From contig JBIOEA010000007.1 in the NCBI GenBank assembly GCA_044445605.1, positions 3,383-67,382 of the forward strand: a DNA stretch of 64,000 bases, given 5' to 3'. This stretch comes from CAWKDC01 sp044445605 (lineage in GTDB: Bacteria > Pseudomonadota > Gammaproteobacteria > JABCZS01). This document shows positions 49,998-58,168 of the stretch, piece after piece. Below the pieces are notes generated by a model. That model saw nothing but the letters and a program-made list of their open reading frames with translations, was not told the origin of the DNA and made no database searches. Every line of letters starts with the position of its first letter. Position 1 is the stretch's first letter. The position numbers and the translations under genes are program-made.

Positions 49998-51023
49998 ATG
50001 CGGTTTGTCGATGAAGTAAAGATCAACGTAGAAGCAGGAAACGGCGGCAGTGGCTGTGCGAGTTTTCGTCGTGAAAAATATGTTCCCTTAGGTGGGCCTA
50101 GTGGTGGTGATGGTGGTAAAGGTGGCAGTGTCTATCTTGAAGCGGATCCTAACATGAACACGTTGCTCGATTACCGTTATGCACGTTTACATCGCGCAAA
50201 GCATGGCCAGAATGGCATGGGCAGTGAATGCACCGGCCGTGGTGGTGATGATCTGGTGTTGAAAGTCCCCGTAGGCACATTAGTATTTGATACAGAAACA
50301 GACGAATGTTTAGGTGATTTAATGCATCCTCATGAGCGCATTTGCGTTGCGCGCGGGGGTGAAAACGGTATTGGTAATATTCACTTTAAAAGCTCGACGA
50401 ACCGTGCGCCGCGTCAATTCACGACAGGCAAACCGGGCGAGCATCGCGAACTACGGTTAGAGCTGCAAGTATTAGCTGACGTTGGATTGTTAGGTTATCC
50501 TAATGCAGGCAAGTCAACATTGATTTCGAAAATTTCGGCAGCGCGCCCTAAAATCGCTGATTATCCATTTACAACGTTGTACCCTAATTTAGGGATGGTG
50601 CGTTCGCGTTTCGGCAAAGATTTCGTGGTGGCGGATATTCCTGGTTTGATTGAAGGCGCCAGTGAAGGCATTGGATTAGGTACACACTTTCTAAAGCATT
50701 TGAATCGCACTCGTATCTTACTTCATGTGATTGATGTGTTGCCTATTGACGGATCAGATCCTGTCACTTGTGCAAAAGCTCTCGTTCAAGAGCTCAAAAA
50801 GTACGATGAAGATTTGTATGAAAAGCCACGCTGGCTGGTGTTGAATAAAATCGATTTGATTCCTGAAGACGAGCGTGCTGCGTTGCAGAAAAAGATCGTG
50901 ACGGGATTAAAGTGGAAAGGCCCCGTGTTTACGATTTCGGCATTGGCAGGGTTAGGTTTAACACCGTTGGTCGATGCGGTTGGCGAGTATTTTAAGCAAC
51001 AGGCTGAGCCAGTGTTGGAGTGA
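49998..51023 (+). CDS. obgE: GTPase ObgE/CgtA
   Basis: Obg is an essential large-subunit assembly GTPase. The 341-residue protein has a glycine-rich Obg fold (about residues 1-158; AGNGGSGCASFRREKYVPLGGPSGGDGGKGG split over residues 14-45), the G1 loop GYPNAGKSTL near residue 167, G3 ADIPGLIEGA and G4 LNKIDL. It lacks the acidic C-terminal tail seen in some Obg proteins. The ATG at 49998 follows GGGGGAT. Its 3' end overlaps the convergent gene by 32 bases. Confidence 0.96.
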   Translation: MRFVDEVKINVEAGNGGSGCASFRREKYVPLGGPSGGDGGKGGSVYLEADPNMNTLLDYRYARLHRAKHGQNGMGSECTGRGGDDLVLKVPVGTLVFDTETDECLGDLMHPHERICVARGGENGIGNIHFKSSTNRAPRQFTTGKPGEHRELRLELQVLADVGLLGYPNAGKSTLISKISAARPKIADYPFTTLYPNLGMVRSRFGKDFVVADIPGLIEGASEGIGLGTHFLKHLNRTRILLHVIDVLPIDGSDPVTCAKALVQELKKYDEDLYEKPRWLVLNKIDLIPEDERAALQKKIVTGLKWKGPVFTISALAGLGLTPLVDAVGEYFKQQAEPVLE

Positions 51024-52542
51024 AAGTATGCTTTGTGGGGATGACCTTGGTGCTCTCAAAACTTTTTCTGGGAAAAATAACCCTAAACCCTGGTTCCAAA
51101 ATTTGGCCTAGTGGATTTTGAGATATTTCGCTCGAGGATAATTCTTGTCGAACGTGTAATAATTTTTTAACTGCCTGCTCTTGAAGGGTTGCATTATTTT
51201 CCAGTGATGAAATTTCCTTGAGATACGTTTTGATTGAGCCATTGAGGTTTGCAAAACCATGTTCGGCATCAGACAGATTGGCCAGTAATGATTTAGCAGA
51301 GACATCGGACGAATTTTTTAAAGTGATTTCGAACGTTTCAAGCCAATGCGCATCCAATTGATTCGGCACTTGCTTTAATAAATGGCAGCGCTGCTGTGAA
51401 AAAACGGGATGTTTAAAATCGACTCCTAATACAGCTTTAACAAAATCCATGGTAATCACATTATTTGACAACAATTTATCAATAGCAAGTTGATCTGCCA
51501 CAGACCGAATGGGAGCAAGCCACGCGTGATAAGCATCGGGCAGATTGTTCTCAGGAAATTTGACATTGTGCTTTATGAGCAGGGACTCATAGTTTTTGCG
51601 GGACATCTTCGCTTCGACATATCCCAGTCTTGCATCTATCCAGAAATCTGAAGGTATTTGAATATCACCTGTTGTATCTTCATCAGAATCAATATTAATT
51701 TCTGTTGTGCAAAAGAGAGGACGCAATTGTTCTTGCAGTGAGAGTGATGCGATTTTTTCTTGATACGTATCGCTGTTTTCGAGTTTATTCATGCCATGAT
51801 AAACAGATTGTGCAAACAGGGCCGCATCGATGATGACTTGATTGGAGGTTGATGCTTCTTTCGAAAGGCGATAATCGCCAAAAAGCAGTGGCCTGGATGT
51901 CAGCCACCAATCGTTATGAGGGCTCACCAATTCCTTCATAATGGGGCCGCCGCTATTATGGCACGCTGAGCAACGCATAATACTGCCAAACTTAGCTTCA
52001 CCTGGTTTCGGTATTCTATATAGGTTTTTATTATCAGCCAAAGCATCGAAGGAATCTCCCCTATAGAACCAACGTGTGCCTGTTTTAATGCCGCGTAGTT
52101 CATAGAAATTAAAGACACGTTTATTGGCATCCCAGGCTATCAATTCGATCAGGAGTTTACCTGGGGCTGGGGATTGGTCCAATATCAGTTGTTGATTTTC
52201 TAACCCCGTAAAGTGCCCAAAAAAGAATTCACCCTCTATGACGGTTTCAAAGAAGCTGAAACTGCCTTGAGCAGGATTGTGGTGGCCACGATTGGCGACC
52301 ATGGCTTTTTTGGAAAATAGCTTATTATTTTCCAAAAGTAATTTGAATTCACCAACATTGTTAGGGCAAGCGACGGAAGGATCGTTCAGCAATGTATAGA
52401 GGACGTCATGTTTTACGGTTGAGTGTGTATTATCCGAATGATAAAGCTGACAGGCAATAGAAGGCGGAGTAATCGCCAGAAGTGCGCCCCCGATGATAAA
52501 CGAAGCACATTGTCGAATAAATTTCATTGTGTTGGTTTTCAT
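50992..52542 (-). CDS. Periplasmic protein with one c-type haem motif, 516 aa
   Basis: A signal peptide (hydrophobic core about residues 10-28, cleavage before CQLYH or nearby) sends the protein to the periplasm. One CxxCH haem-binding motif occurs in IMRCSACHNSGGPIMKE near residue 198, so haem c could be attached. The rest is not recognised: no DUF or enzyme motif is evident. The 'few-haem, large protein' pattern is like some Legionellales proteins with cytochrome-c-like domains. The ATG at 52542 follows GGAG; its stop lies inside obgE, which overlaps convergently by 32 bases. Confidence 0.75.
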   Translation of the reverse strand: MKTNTMKFIRQCASFIIGGALLAITPPSIACQLYHSDNTHSTVKHDVLYTLLNDPSVACPNNVGEFKLLLENNKLFSKKAMVANRGHHNPAQGSFSFFETVIEGEFFFGHFTGLENQQLILDQSPAPGKLLIELIAWDANKRVFNFYELRGIKTGTRWFYRGDSFDALADNKNLYRIPKPGEAKFGSIMRCSACHNSGGPIMKELVSPHNDWWLTSRPLLFGDYRLSKEASTSNQVIIDAALFAQSVYHGMNKLENSDTYQEKIASLSLQEQLRPLFCTTEINIDSDEDTTGDIQIPSDFWIDARLGYVEAKMSRKNYESLLIKHNVKFPENNLPDAYHAWLAPIRSVADQLAIDKLLSNNVITMDFVKAVLGVDFKHPVFSQQRCHLLKQVPNQLDAHWLETFEITLKNSSDVSAKSLLANLSDAEHGFANLNGSIKTYLKEISSLENNATLQEQAVKKLLHVRQELSSSEISQNPLGQILEPGFRVIFPRKSFESTKVIPTKHTFTPTLAQPVA

Positions 52543-52709
52543 CCGAAATCTCCGGTCCCTGGGATAATGCAAGGAGAGATGATATCATATTGGCCGTACG
52601 AGGCAAAATCCCGTGGGCGTGGTTGCCAAGCGCTCATGATCTGTCCTGTTTGTGCGATATGAGTGTCGTATATTTAAAGAAGTTAAATTAATAATGGAAG
52701 TTTTTTGGT

Positions 52710-53174
52710 ATGAAAAATTCAACATCCGATATTCACGAAGTCATTCGGCCGCTGTTATTCGAGCCGGATATTGATCGCGTCATTGATATTTGGTATCAAG
52801 GATCAATTCTTGCGCATTCTTTCGTCGATGAAAAATACTGGCTAAATGCTAAAACCTTGATGAAAGAAGTCTATATTCCAAACTCTAAAACATGGGTGTT
52901 GTTGGCTGATAATATAATCATTGGATTTTATTCTATTGCTGAAGATAGTTTAGCTGCTATCTTCATCGACCCCAAATTTCATGGCAAGGGATATGGTAGG
53001 ATACTGCTTCAGCATGCGTTTGCACACAACCAAACATTACAGTTGCATGTGTACCAAAAAAATAATAAGGCAGTTAATTTTTACCGCGCGAATGAGTTTT
53101 ATATTGAGTCGGAATGTGTAGATGATAATACAGGTGAGTCAGAGTATATTATGCGTTGGAATCGCGAAGAGTGA
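52710..53174 (+). CDS. GNAT-family N-acetyltransferase
   Basis: The 154-residue protein has the GNAT acetyl-CoA signature FIDPKFHGKGYGRILLQHAFA near residue 90 and the C-terminal FYRANEFY segment. It resembles YjaB-type acetyltransferases by length. The acceptor substrate is unknown. It forms a possible pair with the TfoX-N gene 15 bases downstream. Confidence 0.88.
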   Translation: MKNSTSDIHEVIRPLLFEPDIDRVIDIWYQGSILAHSFVDEKYWLNAKTLMKEVYIPNSKTWVLLADNIIIGFYSIAEDSLAAIFIDPKFHGKGYGRILLQHAFAHNQTLQLHVYQKNNKAVNFYRANEFYIESECVDDNTGESEYIMRWNREE

Positions 53175-53189
53175 TGAGAGGAGGTTAAT

Positions 53190-53525
53190 ATGCCAAGCAC
53201 ACAAGGTAGCATTGATTATATTCTTGAGCAGATTGCAGATGCTGGGGTGGTAGCTGCTAAGAAAATGTTTGGGGAATATTGTTTATATTGCAATGGGAAG
53301 GTAGTTGCTCTTGTATGCGATGACCAGCTTTTTGTCAAACCAACGCAAGCTGGGAAGTCATTTGTAGGGGAATACGAGGAGAGGGCACCATACAAGGGGG
53401 CAAAGCCTTATCTATATGTTCCTGGCGATAAGTGGGATGACGATAAGTGGGATGACAGTGAATGGCTGAGCACGTTGATTAAAATTTCCGCTTCTGAATT
53501 GCCATTACCGAAGATGAAAGGATGA
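53190..53525 (+). CDS. TfoX N-terminal-domain protein
   Basis: The 111-residue protein matches the TfoX/Sxy N-terminal domain: AAKKMFGEYCLYCNGKVVALV and DQLFVKPT. It lacks the C-terminal helix-hairpin-helix domain of competence regulator TfoX, as do many stand-alone members whose role is unknown. A recent in-frame duplication of 15 bases (53427-53441, 53442-53456) gives DKWDDDKWDD. The start has GAGGAGG upstream. Confidence 0.85.
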   Translation: MPSTQGSIDYILEQIADAGVVAAKKMFGEYCLYCNGKVVALVCDDQLFVKPTQAGKSFVGEYEERAPYKGAKPYLYVPGDKWDDDKWDDSEWLSTLIKISASELPLPKMKG

Positions 53526-53764
53526 GGGTTTGCTTCATTCCTTGGGGGCTGTGCGTTAGGAGGTTGACAGTTAATCAGGGATTTCCTGACATACATTCAT
53601 GTATTAAATTGTTATTATAATGACTTGTTCGCGCAAAGCAGATTTCTTGTTTACCCGGAAACCTCCTCAACCTATTGAATTTATAGGTTATCTGCGTTTG
53701 GCAGAGATCATGCTACACTTTGGATGTGTGTTCCATTACTTATTAATTTCCAGGAGATGTAATC

Positions 53765-54643
53765 ATGCCCAAGGATTTTGTTTTGGTTTATATCTGGAAG
53801 AAACCTTCACCCACTGCGAGCAGCTTTTCGTTTATGTCTTGGGCAGGGACACTATTCTCTAAACCCTCAAATGAAGTGCATGGATCAGAACTGGGCAGGA
53901 GAGACTCGCATATTGCTATCAGCATTCCTACAGAAACAGATAGCAAGTATTTCAGCTTCTGGCCTGAACCATTGATTCAAACGACCGAGTGTGGTGGGTA
54001 TATGCATTCTCAAAATGAAGACGTTCAAAGCATGGGAAGAAAGGCTGATTTGATATTAATCATTAAAGATGCAGACACTGAAAAAGCGTTCAAAAAAGCG
54101 AAATATTTTGCAGCGCTTTGGGTGAATCATCTTGATTTTGCTGCTCTTCCCTGGGAGCGGGCACTTGCATATAAAACTTATGCCCCACAGAATGAAGCTC
54201 AAAGTGATCATTCCGCAGTATCCATCTATGGTATTTTGCTTTCAGCAATAGACTGTAGTAAAGCAGATATTAGACTTGAGAGTCATGGGGCGGGGGAGGT
54301 TACGACAGAAACTTTGCATGCCGCTTTAATTGCTCACCCACAAGTCAGTAGCGATATCTCAGCTTATCCAGGCGCTCTTAGTGAAGAACAAGTTGTCTTG
54401 CCTGAATATCCATTATATTTAAAACTCAAAGATGATAGGTTGAAAATGTTGCCCGAGGATCAACGAGAAATTAAAAGTTCTCTTCAATATCGAGGAACCG
54501 AGTTTAACAAGGTCCTAAAGATGTTACTCGTTGTCTGCACTATGGGTGATGGGAAGAAAGCTTCGTTTCCAATTACAAATATCGAAACTGATTCTAGTCG
54601 ATATAATGAAGCGAAGGGGAAAGTGCAAGTGAAATTAAAATAA
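53765..54643 (+). CDS. Orphan protein, 292 aa
   Basis: I do not recognise a family. No signal peptide or membrane segment is seen. Near residue 48 the segment HIAISIPTETDSKYFSFWPEP resembles a 'HxSI...YxSFWP' pattern that I associate with papain-like folds in some Legionella-type proteins; this is a weak impression. The rest is mixed helix and strand with several cysteines and histidines. A GGAG sits about ten bases before the ATG. Neighbours are a TfoX-N gene and a HAD-like gene, all on the plus strand and in an accessory region. Confidence 0.65.
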   Translation: MPKDFVLVYIWKKPSPTASSFSFMSWAGTLFSKPSNEVHGSELGRRDSHIAISIPTETDSKYFSFWPEPLIQTTECGGYMHSQNEDVQSMGRKADLILIIKDADTEKAFKKAKYFAALWVNHLDFAALPWERALAYKTYAPQNEAQSDHSAVSIYGILLSAIDCSKADIRLESHGAGEVTTETLHAALIAHPQVSSDISAYPGALSEEQVVLPEYPLYLKLKDDRLKMLPEDQREIKSSLQYRGTEFNKVLKMLLVVCTMGDGKKASFPITNIETDSSRYNEAKGKVQVKLK

Positions 54644-54866
54644 TGGGCGAACGACGTCTGTCTCTATACCCATCGCACTTGAAGAAGCGGCTTAGTGCCT
54701 AATCAACTTTAGGTTCAAACGGGCTACGCCCACACCCGTTCGTATTTAAATAGTTATAGATAACGAACAGCTTCTAAACATTATACTACATGGGTATGCT
54801 GAACCTAAGTATAATGGGTAGAACTAATGATATAATGTCATTTTTAAACACATAGAGTGGTTGCGC
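54644..54866. other. Intergenic region with a hairpin
   Basis: A short inverted repeat AACGGG (54718-54723) and CCCGTT (54735-54740) may stop transcription of the upstream gene. The stretch has no gene. A TTCAAAC piece inside it recalls a tRNA T-arm, but no acceptor or anticodon arm can be built. Confidence 0.4.
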
Positions 54867-55802
54867 ATGATCATCAGCATTGATTGGGACCATACATTCA
54901 GAAATGTTACAGGTATTGATCTGAATATTTTAGCACTCGTTTTATACGCTCAATCTAAGCAGATTCCGGTGGGTTTAACAACACATCGTGATCTTGAAAA
55001 CACAACATTATATACATTATATCATTGGCAGCATGGTCCTCACTCAAATGATGAGCGAGATGCATTGGCCGCAGCGATTCATTATTGGGATGAAAATTTA
55101 TTTAAACCCTTGAACATTCGGTTTGATTTCATTAACGCAAGGTATCAGCCTCGGTGCAAGGGTATAAATTATTATCAACATTCCATCTTGCCTTTAGAAA
55201 AAAGACTGGCAGAGGAAATTCTTGTCAATGGCATTTTAAATGCACCCGAGGTTGTGAGAAATAAAATAGGTGAGTATGCCGTTCCAGAAGAATTGCTTGA
55301 TAACAACGAATTCAAGGAAGCGCAAATATTCTGGCTCAGCAATATGTATCAGCACGTTCATGACCATGCCACGCTCTATCATATTGATGATAGTCGCGAT
55401 GTTTGCGATTTTCTTCCGGAAAAACTCACGCAATTGAAAAACGGATTAACGGTAAAAACTATTTTATATCGAAGTTCGCCGCTTTTTTCAAATAAAGCAT
55501 GCCTCGAATGCCTTTCTGACATTGGCTTATTAGACGATATAAACGATTTTATCAATCAGCATGAAATCGAAAACCTGATCCAAGACCATCGGAAGTGCTT
55601 GGCAGTTGTCATGGCGGTTTTGCAAATGGACGGCTTAAGTGACGAAGTGATTTCAACCATTGAGGATGTGTTGCATGAAATTGGGGAATCAATGAATTCA
55701 GATACAGACAAGCTCCATAAATTCGTTGAAAAACAATGCATGGAAACTCGAAAAAATAAGCATCCAATTTGTATTATGCCAAACTCTTTAACCTTTAGAT
55801 AG
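54867..55802 (+). CDS. HAD-like protein, orphan (311 aa)
   Basis: The N-terminus MIISIDWDHTFRN contains DxDxT, which fits the nucleophile and acid/base residues of HAD phosphohydrolases, and a late HIDDS (near residue 172) fits the metal-binding acidic motif. The segment PVGLTTHRD near residue 38 would be motif II with its serine or threonine. No cap domain or specific family is recognised, and the C-terminal 150 residues are helical and unique. The ATG at 54867 is two codons after an in-frame TTG. Such HAD-like proteins occur as host-directed proteins in Legionellales; here the role is inferred. Confidence 0.7.
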   Translation: MIISIDWDHTFRNVTGIDLNILALVLYAQSKQIPVGLTTHRDLENTTLYTLYHWQHGPHSNDERDALAAAIHYWDENLFKPLNIRFDFINARYQPRCKGINYYQHSILPLEKRLAEEILVNGILNAPEVVRNKIGEYAVPEELLDNNEFKEAQIFWLSNMYQHVHDHATLYHIDDSRDVCDFLPEKLTQLKNGLTVKTILYRSSPLFSNKACLECLSDIGLLDDINDFINQHEIENLIQDHRKCLAVVMAVLQMDGLSDEVISTIEDVLHEIGESMNSDTDKLHKFVEKQCMETRKNKHPICIMPNSLTFR

Positions 55803-55818
55803 CGTAACCTTTTACGAT

Positions 55819-55880
55819 CACAAGATCTGACAACGAAGAACTCTTCGCCCCCTTTACAAAGCTGACCGTTACCCATAAGT
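55819..55880. repeat. 62-bp inverted repeat, left arm
   Basis: This arm is the reverse complement of 58088-58149 with one mismatch. It contains ACGAAGAACTCTTCG and a CCCCCTTTACAAAG tract. Together the arms enclose the composite repeats and the group II intron (about 2.2 kb between them). Confidence 0.95.
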
Positions 55881-55920
55881 CGCCATCAGGGCCTGCTCAT
55901 GAATAATTTTTGCGTTTAAA

Positions 55921-56034
55921 CCAGGGCAATCGCATCTAGGAGGCCAACGGCCTCAAAGATTTTAGCCCAGGGCAAGCGAGCGCAGCGAAGCGTCGCCCTG
56001 GGTAAGATATGACAGAGGAGGTAGCGCTGAAAGC
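55921..56034. repeat. Composite palindromic repeat, copy B (left of the intron)
   Basis: Modules in order: GAGGCCAACGGCCTC (55940-55954), TTAGCCCAGGGC (55962-55973) with GCCCTGGGTAA (55993-56003) as a long hairpin, and AGCGCTGAAAGCGC (56021-56034). The modules are those of the copy at 21481-21625. The last hairpin ends two bases before the intron's GTGCG. Confidence 0.85.
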
Positions 56035-56520
56035 GCGGTGCGCCAAGGTAAACCTGGCAAATCTTGCGGGTGAAAGTCCTGCCATAGAAGGAGAACCGAT
56101 TCCACTATGTAGCGAGTCTTGCGTCATTGTAGGTAACGAAAGTGACGAAGCGTAGACAGCGAAACTGGCGAGCCGAAACCCATGGTGGGTGAACGCGACA
56201 AGCCTCGAAATCAGCGTCCTTCGGGAGAGCAGATAAGATCGCGCTCTTAGCAAGCAACAGAGAGCATTCAGCAGCTAAATCGGGATGAATGCACTCTCTC
56301 CCCGGGGTTATGAGCGTCAGCGAGCCAGTAGAGATATGCCGAGGAACTTGGGAAGTCCATAAATTTCTACAGGGACAGTAGTAGACGGAGTACAAGCGGA
56401 TGAACCGCAAGGCTCAGTCGAAGGGTTTATGGATGGCGGAGTCGATCGTAGTAGCGAGGAAGCGAGTAATGATCGTGGAGCGAAGGGTCGGCAGATAGTG
56501 ATAGCGAACGAGGGACACTT

Positions 56521-57852
56521 ATGACCGTAAATACAGAAGACGGGCACCAAAAGAAAACAAAACTCGAACGCATAGGCGAGCGAGCAAAGCACAGACCCGA
56601 TACAGTGTTCAATAACATTGGGCACGTTATCGATCTGGATTTGCTCAGGGAATGTTACCGAGAGTTGGATGGAAAGAAGGCGATCGGCACAGATGGCGTA
56701 ACCAAGGCAGCATATGGGGAAAAGCTAGAGGGGAACTTGCAAGCTCTTTTGGCCAGACTGCATAAGCGCGCATACAAACCTCAAGCCTCGAGGCTGGTAG
56801 AAATACCGAAAGAAGACGGAAGCACAAGACCACTGGCGATCTCTTGTTTTGAAGACAAGATCGTACAGCTGGCGATGTCGAAGATTCTGACGGCGGTATT
56901 CGAACCAGAATTTCTTCCGTGTTCGTATGGATACCGAGAAGGGGTGAATGGGCATGAAGCACTGCGAGCCTTGATGAAACACAGCAATGCGAACCCCGAT
57001 GGCATAACGATAGAAATTGACCTGAGGAAATACTTCAATTCAATACCCCACCATCATTTGATGGAGATATTGGAGAAGAAGATCTCAGACAAATATATAC
57101 TGCGATTGGCTTTCAGGCTGATGCGCTCACCGATGATGGTGAATGGAAAAGCAGAGCTGAATAAAGTCGGATGCCCGCAGGGTTCGATCGTGGCGCCGGT
57201 CTTATCAAACATCTACCTAAACTACGTGATCGATAACTGGTTTGCGAAAATCAGGGAAAATCACTTCAGGGGTAGGGCAGAGATGGTGAGATTTGCAGAT
57301 GACATGGTGTTTGTGTTTCAAATTAAAGATGACGCGGAAAGATTTTACAAAGTTCTGCCCAAACGACTAGAGAAATATGGATTGACATTACACGAAGAGA
57401 AATCGAGTATGATCAGATCCGGCAGCAAGGCGGCAGCCGAGGCTGAAAAGAGAGGCGAGCGCTTACCCACATATAAATTCTTAGGATTTACATGCTACTG
57501 GGGAAAGAGTCGAAATGGATGGTTTAGGTTGAAATACAAAAGCCGATCGGATCGATTTGCGGGGAAGCTCAATGGTCTGCGGAAACACCTCAAAGAGAAT
57601 CTAAATCAGAAGACGCACATAATCCTAGAACAGGTAAAGAGGATAGTCATGGGATGGGCGAACTATCACGCGATCTCAGACAATCGAGGGCAAGTAGAGG
57701 CGTTTATTCACTGGAGTAAACGAGCGCTATTTGGCTGGATAAACCGGAAGGGAGGAAGGCGAAAGATGAGCTGGATAAAATTTGAAGAACTTATGGAACG
57801 TGTAAACTACCCGAAGAGCTTTAGAACAACATCGATGTTCACGACTCGCTGA
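56521..57852 (+). CDS. ltrA: Group II intron reverse transcriptase-maturase
   Basis: The 443-residue intron-encoded protein copies intron RNA into DNA and helps it splice. RT domain blocks are clear: LDGKKAIGTDGVTKAAYG, PLAISCFEDKIVQLAM, EIDLRKYFNSIPHHHLM, GCPQGSIVAPVLSNIYLN and the catalytic RFADDMVF (near residue 258, FADD instead of YADD). A maturase domain X follows (about 320-420; RFAGKLNGLRKHLKE). No HNH endonuclease domain is present, so mobility would rely on other priming routes, such as lagging strands. The frame is intact; the intron is probably active or recently so. Confidence 0.95.
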   Translation: MTVNTEDGHQKKTKLERIGERAKHRPDTVFNNIGHVIDLDLLRECYRELDGKKAIGTDGVTKAAYGEKLEGNLQALLARLHKRAYKPQASRLVEIPKEDGSTRPLAISCFEDKIVQLAMSKILTAVFEPEFLPCSYGYREGVNGHEALRALMKHSNANPDGITIEIDLRKYFNSIPHHHLMEILEKKISDKYILRLAFRLMRSPMMVNGKAELNKVGCPQGSIVAPVLSNIYLNYVIDNWFAKIRENHFRGRAEMVRFADDMVFVFQIKDDAERFYKVLPKRLEKYGLTLHEEKSSMIRSGSKAAAEAEKRGERLPTYKFLGFTCYWGKSRNGWFRLKYKSRSDRFAGKLNGLRKHLKENLNQKTHIILEQVKRIVMGWANYHAISDNRGQVEAFIHWSKRALFGWINRKGGRRKMSWIKFEELMERVNYPKSFRTTSMFTTR

Positions 57853-57870
57853 ATAACTTAGCACTATCGG

Positions 57871-57904
57871 GAGCCGGATGCGGGAAATCCGCAAGTCCGG
57901 TTCT
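57871..57904 (+). ncRNA. Domain V of the group II intron
   Basis: The sequence begins GAGCCGGATGCGGG and closes with CCGCAAGTCCGGTTC, forming the conserved 34-base hairpin with the AGC catalytic triad. This position fixes the orientation of the intron. Confidence 0.88.
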
Positions 57905-57956
57905 GAGGAGGGGTTTACCAGGGCAACCTGGCAGATCTACTCACCCCAGAACTACT

Positions 57957-58070
57957 TACGCGCTTTCAGCGCTCAATATATTGTTCCATTATTACCCTGG
58001 GTTACGGTGCGCTGCGCGCACCTAACCCAGGGCTAAAATCTTAGAGGCCTGCGGCCTAAAATTAAAACTG
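57957..58070. repeat. Composite palindromic repeat, copy C (right of the intron, inverted)
   Basis: GCGCTTTCAGCGC (57960-57972), a long ACCCTGGGTTA...TAACCCAGGGC hairpin and an AGGCCTGCGGCCT palindrome appear in reverse order to copy B, so copies B and C face each other across the intron. Confidence 0.8.
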
Positions 58071-58087
58071 CAGAGTAGCGCATCTTT

Positions 58088-58149
58088 ACTTATGGGTAAC
58101 GCTCAGCTTTGTAAAGGGGGCGAAGAGTTCTTCGTTGTCAGATCTTGTG
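58088..58149. repeat. 62-bp inverted repeat, right arm
   Basis: Matches the left arm (55819-55880) in inverted orientation with a single mismatch. It is followed by GTGAACGATTACC, which also occurs at about 46401. Confidence 0.95.
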
Positions 58150-58168
58150 GTAGTGAACGATTACCTTA

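Larger units (their letters stand above)
56036..57955 (+). ncRNA. Group II intron RNA (about 1.9 kb, approximate 3' end)
   Basis: The 5' end is set by GTGCG at 56036-56040, the usual intron start, directly after a small hairpin. About 480 bases of domain I-III sequence follow, then the reverse transcriptase ORF in domain IV. Domain V is at 57871-57904 and a domain VI-like stem (AGGGGTTTACC to CTACTCACCCC) ends about 57950. The 3' boundary is approximate. The intron lies in intergenic repeat sequence and interrupts no gene. Confidence 0.85.

Noticed and set aside
54670..54740. tRNA-like fragment (GGTTCAAAC) near a hairpin
   Set aside because: No acceptor, D or anticodon arm can be paired around it, so I do not call a tRNA or attachment site.
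55936..56625. Several long open frames on the minus strand within the intron's 5' half
   Set aside because: They lie in structured intron RNA and show high-serine, high-leucine composition typical of shadow frames opposite structured GC-rich sequence.
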